DNA from: Bacillus pumilus
Lineage (GTDB): Bacteria > Bacillota > Bacilli > Bacillales > Bacillaceae
Length of the DNA stretch: 64,000 nucleotides
Direction: 5' to 3'
Assembly (NCBI RefSeq): GCF_038738535.1
Contig: NZ_CP046128.1
Location: 434,001 to 498,000, forward strand
The notes beneath the pieces were generated by a model, which worked only from the letters and a program-made list of their open reading frames with translations, did no database searches and had not been told where the DNA came from. Positions within the stretch are counted from its first letter, which is position 1, and each line of letters opens with the position of its first letter. The translations under genes and the position numbers were made by a program. Below are positions 59,556 through 64,000 of the stretch, piece after piece.

Positions 59556-60248
59556 ATGATTGGCTGTCTATGTATACATGGATTCACTGGCGCCCCCTAT
59601 GAAGTGGAACCGCTGGCGCAATATTTAAAGCAGAAGACAGATTGGAACGTTCAGTCAGTCACGCTTCCGGGGCATGGGGATGAGCTTCAGCTCAAAGGCA
59701 TTTTCTATCAAGAATGGATTGCAACAGCTGAATTAGAACTGCTATCTCTTTACCGAACATGCGACACCATTTTTTTGATCGGCTTTTCCATGGGAGGAAT
59801 GATCGCTTCTTATCTTGCAGCGAAGTATCCGGTTGCTCGTCTCGTTCTTTTAAGTGCTGCGGCTAAATATGTGAATCCAAAACAAATGATTCAAGACACA
59901 AGGCAGATGCTGAAGGAATCATTGTCTGGGCTGATTGATACGAATCCTTTGTATGATAGATACCGCCATAAGCTAACGAGCACACCGCTGTCAGCCGCTG
60001 TAGAATTTATGAAGCTGGTGAAGCAAACGAAGAGCTCCCTTGAGAAGCTTCACCTCCCTGTGTTAATTGTTCAAGGTGAAAGTGATGGGATTGTGCCCGC
60101 TTCAAGTGCAGAATTTATTGATCATAAAATCCCGTCTCGTCAGAAAGAAATGTTTTATTTACCTGATTGTAAACACCATGTTTGTCACGAGCCATGTGCA
60201 CAGCAATTGTTTGAAAAAGTAGAGCAATTTCTAAAAAAAACAATTTAA
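59556..60248 (+). CDS. Alpha/beta-hydrolase, carboxylesterase-like
   Basis: A 230-residue serine hydrolase. ATG 59556 follows AAGAAGGTGACAGA. The oxyanion loop is CIHGFTGAPYE, the nucleophile elbow is GFSMGG, the acid is in VQGESDGIVP, and the His is in DCKHHVCHEP. This matches the monoglyceride lipase/carboxylesterase (Est30-like) class of thermophilic and mesophilic Bacillus. It is 26 bases after murF and probably co-transcribed. No such gene is recalled between murF and cshA in B. subtilis. Confidence 0.9.
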   Translation: MIGCLCIHGFTGAPYEVEPLAQYLKQKTDWNVQSVTLPGHGDELQLKGIFYQEWIATAELELLSLYRTCDTIFLIGFSMGGMIASYLAAKYPVARLVLLSAAAKYVNPKQMIQDTRQMLKESLSGLIDTNPLYDRYRHKLTSTPLSAAVEFMKLVKQTKSSLEKLHLPVLIVQGESDGIVPASSAEFIDHKIPSRQKEMFYLPDCKHHVCHEPCAQQLFEKVEQFLKKTI

Positions 60249-60375
60249 TCTATAGAAAAGCGAAAATGTGGCTAAACTAATATAAATTGAATCCCACTTG
60301 TTAAAAATTGCATCATTTTTGTCGAATGAGTGACAAGCCTATGGTACAATAGGAAAGAAAAGGTGGTTGATTCGG

Positions 60376-60714
60376 TTGTTTCATTATGACGGAAAAACCT
60401 TTGTCCCGCAGTCTAATTCGAGTAACGGAGAAGTATCGGCAGGAACCATATTTCAATATCGTCAGGACGGGAATATATTAACGGGCACATATCAAGGCGG
60501 CAGTATTGTATCTGGTGTACTTGTAGGAACTGTGAATGAGGATGGAACACTTCATTTTAGGTACCACCATGTCAGCAAAGACGGCAGCATGAGAAGCGGG
60601 TCTTGCAATTCTACACCTAAGCAGTTGGATAACGGAAAAATTCAACTGTTCGAAAAGTGGAAATGGATGGATGGAGATCAAAGTGATGGTGAATCTGTCA
60701 TTGTGGAACAGTAG
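60376..60714 (+). CDS. Small conserved protein (often labelled N-acetylglutamate synthase)
   Basis: A 112-residue cytoplasmic protein. TTG 60376 has AAAAGGTGG nine bases upstream; the earlier TTG 60367 abuts the site. The sequence is all-beta with regular repeats: VSAGTIFQYRQDGNILTGTY, GGSIVSGVLVGTVNEDGTLHF, RYHHVSKDGSMRSGSC, and a last strand with KIQLFEKWKWMDGDQSDGES. Proteins of this kind carry the label N-acetylglutamate synthase in databases, but there is no GNAT acetyl-CoA loop, so that function is doubtful. Function unknown. Confidence 0.8.
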   Translation: MFHYDGKTFVPQSNSSNGEVSAGTIFQYRQDGNILTGTYQGGSIVSGVLVGTVNEDGTLHFRYHHVSKDGSMRSGSCNSTPKQLDNGKIQLFEKWKWMDGDQSDGESVIVEQ

Positions 60715-60790
60715 ATATATCCATTTCTGTCTTGTTGAAAAACAAATAGTGTAATGGTAAGATATAAGGTAGGGTAATTCGGGCTTTGTA

Positions 60791-60827
60791 TATAATGGAC
60801 CTGTCCTTTCGGAAAAGGGCAGTTTTT
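60791..60827 (+). promoter_or_regulatory. cshA promoter -10 and 5'-leader hairpin
   Basis: TATAAT at 60791-60796 is followed at once by CTGTCCTTT, CGG, AAAAGGGCAG and T5 (60801-60827), then by the cshA ribosome binding site at 60862-60870. The hairpin would sit at the very 5' end of the transcript. It could be a stabiliser or an attenuator. Confidence 0.4.
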
Positions 60828-60879
60828 AATGATCATTCACGAGATTACTGAAACAGCAATTAGAAGGAGTTTGAATAAT

Positions 60880-62370
60880 TTGACTATAACGTTTCAAGAT
60901 TTTCAATTAAGCGAAAGTCTCATGAAAGCTATTAACCGCATGGGATTTGAAGAAGCAACACCGATTCAAGCGGAAACAATTCCTCTCGGTCTTCAGAATA
61001 AAGATGTCATTGGACAAGCACAAACAGGAACAGGAAAAACTGCAGCATTTGGTATTCCTCTTGTAGAAAAAATCGACCCAGCGTCTCCAAATATCCAAGC
61101 GATTATCATTGCGCCAACAAGAGAACTAGCGATTCAAGTATCTGAAGAGCTATACAAAATTGGCCAAGACAAGCGTGCGCGCGTACTTCCGATTTACGGT
61201 GGACAAGATATCGGCCGCCAAATCCGTTCGCTCAAGAAAAATCCTCATATCATCGTAGGGACTCCAGGACGTTTACTCGATCACATTAACCGTCGTACAA
61301 TGCGTCTTCAAAATGTTGAAACTGTTGTGCTAGATGAAGCAGACGAAATGCTAAACATGGGTTTCATCGAAGACATTGAAGCGATCCTTTCAAATGTACC
61401 AAGTGAACACCAAACACTTTTATTCTCTGCGACAATGCCTGCACCAATTAAGCGCATTGCAGAACGTTTCATGACAAACCCAGAACATGTAAAAGTAAAA
61501 GCGAAAGAAATGACAGTCTCTAACATCCAACAGTTCTACTTGGATATCCACGAGCGTAAGAAGTTTGATACATTGACTCGTCTTCTTGACATTCAATCAC
61601 CTGAGCTTTCAATTGTCTTCGGCCGTACGAAGCGCCGTGTTGACGAATTGACAGAAGCACTTAACCTTAGAGGTTATACAGCTGAAGGAATTCATGGTGA
61701 CCTGACACAAGCGAAACGTATGGTTGCGCTTCGTAAATTCAAAGAAGGTTCAATCGATGTGCTTGTAGCAACAGACGTTGCAGCACGTGGACTTGATATC
61801 TCAGGCGTAACACACGTGTATAACTTTGACGTGCCACAAGATCCAGAGAGCTACGTACACCGTATTGGACGTACAGGACGTGCTGGACGTACAGGTATGG
61901 CGGTGACATTTATCACACCGCGTGAAAAAGATATGCTTCGTGCGATTGAGCAAACGACTAAACGTAAAATGGAACGTATGAAAGAACCAACTCTAGATGA
62001 AGCAATTGAAGGTCAACAGCAAGTAACCATTGATCGTCTGCGCACAATCATCAGTGAAAACAACTTAAACTTCTACATGACAGCTGCTGCTGAATTGCTA
62101 GAAGATAATGATTCTGTCACAGTGGTTGCGGCTGCCATCAAAATGATGACAAAAGAGCCAGATGCAACGCCTGTTCGTTTGACAGATGAAGCACCAATGA
62201 TTTCAAAACGCAATCGCAACAACCGCAGCTCTTCTAAACGTAGAGACGGCGGCGGAGGAGGCGGCTATCGCGGGAAAAGCCGTTCATCGTACGGTGATAA
62301 AAAGCGTTCATCAAATGACCGCAATCGTTCTTCTAACGATCGTCGTCAAAAGAAATCTTATAACAACTAA
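60880..62370 (+). CDS. cshA: DEAD-box RNA helicase CshA
   Basis: A 496-residue ATP-dependent RNA helicase for cold adaptation, ribosome assembly and RNA decay. TTG 60880 follows AGAAGGAGT and gives the family start [13 protein letters not shown] 60829 lacks a site. Motifs: Q motif [27 protein letters not shown], Ia [57 protein letters not shown] and [17 protein letters not shown]. The C-terminal tail (about 430-496) is a basic R/S/N/G-rich RNA-binding stretch with a GGGGGG run. Length matches B. subtilis CshA (494). Confidence 0.97.
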   Translation: MTITFQDFQLSESLMKAINRMGFEEATPIQAETIPLGLQNKDVIGQAQTGTGKTAAFGIPLVEKIDPASPNIQAIIIAPTRELAIQVSEELYKIGQDKRARVLPIYGGQDIGRQIRSLKKNPHIIVGTPGRLLDHINRRTMRLQNVETVVLDEADEMLNMGFIEDIEAILSNVPSEHQTLLFSATMPAPIKRIAERFMTNPEHVKVKAKEMTVSNIQQFYLDIHERKKFDTLTRLLDIQSPELSIVFGRTKRRVDELTEALNLRGYTAEGIHGDLTQAKRMVALRKFKEGSIDVLVATDVAARGLDISGVTHVYNFDVPQDPESYVHRIGRTGRAGRTGMAVTFITPREKDMLRAIEQTTKRKMERMKEPTLDEAIEGQQQVTIDRLRTIISENNLNFYMTAAAELLEDNDSVTVVAAAIKMMTKEPDATPVRLTDEAPMISKRNRNNRSSSKRRDGGGGGGYRGKSRSSYGDKKRSSNDRNRSSNDRRQKKSYNN

Positions 62371-62375
62371 CATAC

Positions 62376-62410
62376 AAGAGCGAATCCTTTGCAGGGTTCG
62401 CTTTTTTTAA
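62376..62410 (+). terminator. Intrinsic terminator
   Basis: AGCGAATCCT, TTG, CAGGGTTCGCT then T7 after cshA. Confidence 0.92.
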
Positions 62411-62482
62411 CAGGCTTATTGAAACTTTTTAGGCTCTGTTTCGTAATATATTGATAGAAAAGTAAGAGAATGGGGGAAGAAT

Positions 62483-62962
62483 GTGAGAAAACAGCCGCAA
62501 CGTCAAATTAGCTTAAATGGATTAAAGGTATGGCGTCTTCAAAATGGAATTATCTCATTGATTTTCTTACTCATCATCATTGGGGTATTTATTGCTAGTT
62601 ATTATTTTCAATGGCCATATTGGATTGGGGCCATCCTCGTCGGTTTATGGGTCTTACAGGTCATTTTTGGTATTTGGCTTATACCGAAAATCCGTCATCG
62701 CATCTGGCGCTACGAAGTATTCGAAAATGAAATTGAAATTCAGCATGGACTCATTCGCGTCACACGTGTGATTGTACCGATGGTGCGAGTCCAGCATGTC
62801 GATACATCGCAAGGGCCGCTTTTAAGGCGCTACCGTTTGGCATCTGTTCAAATATCGACTGCTGCTACAGTTCATGATATACCGGCGCTAGAATTAGAAG
62901 AAGCAGATGAGCTTCGTGATTACATATCTCGTTTAGCAAGGGTGACGGAAGATGATGTCTGA
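62483..62962 (+). CDS. ydbS: PH-domain membrane protein YdbS
   Basis: A 159-residue protein starting at GTG 62483 after ATGGGGGAAGA. Two membrane helices (about 22-40 and 44-66: GAILVGLWVLQVIFGIWL) precede one bacterial PH (bPH_2/DUF304) domain. The latter contains RHRIWRYEVFENEIEIQHG, VPMVRVQHVDTSQGPLLRRY and ELEEADELRDYISRLAR. Its stop overlaps the start of ydbT. The YdbS/YdbT pair is linked in B. subtilis to resistance against bacteriocin-like peptides of Bacillus amyloliquefaciens (recalled). Confidence 0.92.
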   Translation: MRKQPQRQISLNGLKVWRLQNGIISLIFLLIIIGVFIASYYFQWPYWIGAILVGLWVLQVIFGIWLIPKIRHRIWRYEVFENEIEIQHGLIRVTRVIVPMVRVQHVDTSQGPLLRRYRLASVQISTAATVHDIPALELEEADELRDYISRLARVTEDDV

Positions 62963-64000
62963 ACCAAAACGTGTACATCCAATCTCGATGTTCATTGATT
63001 TTATATCAGATGCCGTATCCATGATCAAAAATTTCATTATCCCTTTTTTCGTGCTTATTTTTGTGAACTCGAATTCGAGCATTCGTTTTTATGCATTTAT
63101 CATTCTCGGTGTGCTTCTTTTATGGAAAGCTGTTTCAACCGTTTTAGCATGGAGGCGATTCACCTACCGGATGGAAGATGATGAATTTCGCGTGGAATCG
63201 GGCGTCATCACAAAAAAGAAAAAATATATTTCGTTAGAACGAATTCAAACCGTGAATACAAGTGAAGGTATCTTCCAGCGGATTTTCGGCTTGGTGCGGG
63301 TCCAAATCGAAACAGCAGGCGGAACGGACGGTCCGGAAGTGAGCCTGACGGCGATTACAAAAGCAGAAGCGGAACAATTAAAGCAATCGATTTTCAACCG
63401 GAAGAAAAGCTTGCAGCAAGAAGAGATGTTGGATGAAAATGGGGATGTTCCGCATGATCCTCTGACAGCGCAACAACCTGTAGAAGAAGAAATGAATGTT
63501 TCCTATCGGATGGGTGTACCAGAGCTGCTTTTGGCTGCGACCACTTCAAGCGGAATCGGAGTCATTATTTCCGGGTGTCTCGCCATTTACACACAAATAG
63601 ATGAAATTCTTCCTTTGGACGGATTCTTCAAACGCTTCTCTTTTTTAAGTCATGCAAGTATTGAGATTTATGCGATTCTCATATTTATTGCCGTATTGAT
63701 TGCGTGGATTCTTAGTGTGGGGGTTACAGCCCTTCAATATGCGAATTTTACCGCAAAACGAAAAGGGAAAGACATCATCATCACAAGAGGACTCATCGAG
63801 AGGCATCAAATGACCATTCCACTTGCGAGAATTCAAGCAGTGAAAATCAAAGAAAATATTCTCCGTGAGCCCTTTGGCTTTGCGACGGTGATGCTTGTGA
63901 GCGCAGGAGGTTCTATTACAGAAAAAGAAACCTCTTCCGTCTTATTTCCGCTGATTCGAAAGAAAAAAATCAGCGAACTGCTGTCTCAATTCACAGATCA
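62952..64000 (+). CDS. ydbT: PH-domain membrane protein YdbT (partial, runs off the window)
   Basis: Open from ATG 62952 (or the adjacent ATG 62955) to the window end without a stop, so at least 349 residues; B. subtilis YdbT is about 493. It overlaps ydbS by 11 bases. Two membrane helices (about 20-60) and a first bPH_2 domain come first, with RRFTYRMEDDEFRVESGVI and YISLERIQTVNTSEGIFQRI. An acidic linker and two more helices (about 195-265) follow, then a second bPH_2 domain with FTAKRKGKDIIITRGLIERH, MTIPLARIQAVKIKENILRE and FGFATVMLVSAGG. It very probably forms a complex with YdbS. Confidence 0.92.
   Translation, partial: MMSEPKRVHPISMFIDFISDAVSMIKNFIIPFFVLIFVNSNSSIRFYAFIILGVLLLWKAVSTVLAWRRFTYRMEDDEFRVESGVITKKKKYISLERIQTVNTSEGIFQRIFGLVRVQIETAGGTDGPEVSLTAITKAEAEQLKQSIFNRKKSLQQEEMLDENGDVPHDPLTAQQPVEEEMNVSYRMGVPELLLAATTSSGIGVIISGCLAIYTQIDEILPLDGFFKRFSFLSHASIEIYAILIFIAVLIAWILSVGVTALQYANFTAKRKGKDIIITRGLIERHQMTIPLARIQAVKIKENILREPFGFATVMLVSAGGSITEKETSSVLFPLIRKKKISELLSQFTD

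Noticed and set aside
1-64000. CRISPR arrays, rRNA or tRNA genes, IS elements, prophage
   Set aside because: No regularly spaced repeats, no cloverleaf or rRNA sequence, no transposase, integrase or phage structural gene was seen on reading both strands.

Overview
The window is chromosomal DNA of a Bacillus of the B. subtilis/B. pumilus lineage. The basis is gene order and recalled protein families, not a database search. The genes follow the B. subtilis order from ycsE to ydbT: ycsE, the pxp/kip operon, lipC, mtlR, ydaC, ydaD, ydaG, ydzA, topB, ydaJKLMN, kimA, ydaP, mntH, ydaS, dctB-dctSR-dctP, ydbI-L, fbpB, ydbP, ddl-murF, cshA, ydbST. Insertions relative to that backbone (LXG toxin locus, GntR/AraC/EamA genes, extra dicarboxylate/amino acid symporter) suggest a B. 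pumilus-group species. Strong AGGAGG-like ribosome binding sites, SigA and SigB promoters and hairpin-plus-T terminators fit a low-GC Firmicute.

Layout. 0-4 kb: end of an unidentified gene, a chemoreceptor, a RidA-like protein, a frameshifted DUF2651 gene, small membrane proteins, a VOC protein and an excalibur-domain secreted protein. 4-10.4 kb: the HAD phosphatase YcsE, then the 5-oxoproline operon pxpA-ycsG-ycsI-pxpB-pxpC-kipR. 10.4-21.7 kb: azoreductase, germination lipase LipC, a C45-family hydrolase, MtlR, methyltransferase YdaC, SigB-type stress genes ydaD and ydaG, a gene-free stretch that looks like a structured RNA, small membrane proteins (one frameshifted), a large unrecognised membrane protein and a small inverted-repeat element. 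21.8-27.8 kb: GntR and AraC regulators, an EamA exporter, a tartrate/malate dehydrogenase and topoisomerase III.

28-39 kb: the c-di-GMP-linked exopolysaccharide operon ydaJKLMN, then the potassium importer kimA behind a c-di-AMP (ydaO) riboswitch, and SigB-type ydaP. 39-42.2 kb: an LXG polymorphic toxin with an AT-rich exchanged tip, a presumed immunity gene, a fragment of a lost toxin tip and a MORN-repeat immunity-like gene. 42.2-46 kb: small membrane protein, GNAT acetyltransferase, manganese importer MntH with an MntR-like box, YdaS and an EcsC-family protein. 46-51 kb: C4-dicarboxylate sensing and uptake (DctB, DctS, DctR, DctP). 51-56 kb: YdbI, a dicarboxylate/amino acid symporter behind a second c-di-AMP riboswitch, an ABC exporter, YdbL, and FbpB under a perfect Fur box. 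56-64 kb: thioredoxin-like YdbP, Ddl and MurF for peptidoglycan precursors, an esterase, a small conserved protein, the RNA helicase CshA, and YdbS/YdbT, the last cut by the window end.

The most interesting points are the second c-di-AMP riboswitch on an amino acid/dicarboxylate symporter, the eroded toxin/immunity cassette, the multi-hairpin candidate RNA near 18 kb, the terminal-inverted-repeat element at 21.2 kb, and the NRAMP-like YcsG that has lost the metal ligands kept by MntH in the same window. No CRISPR array, rRNA, tRNA, prophage or insertion sequence was seen.
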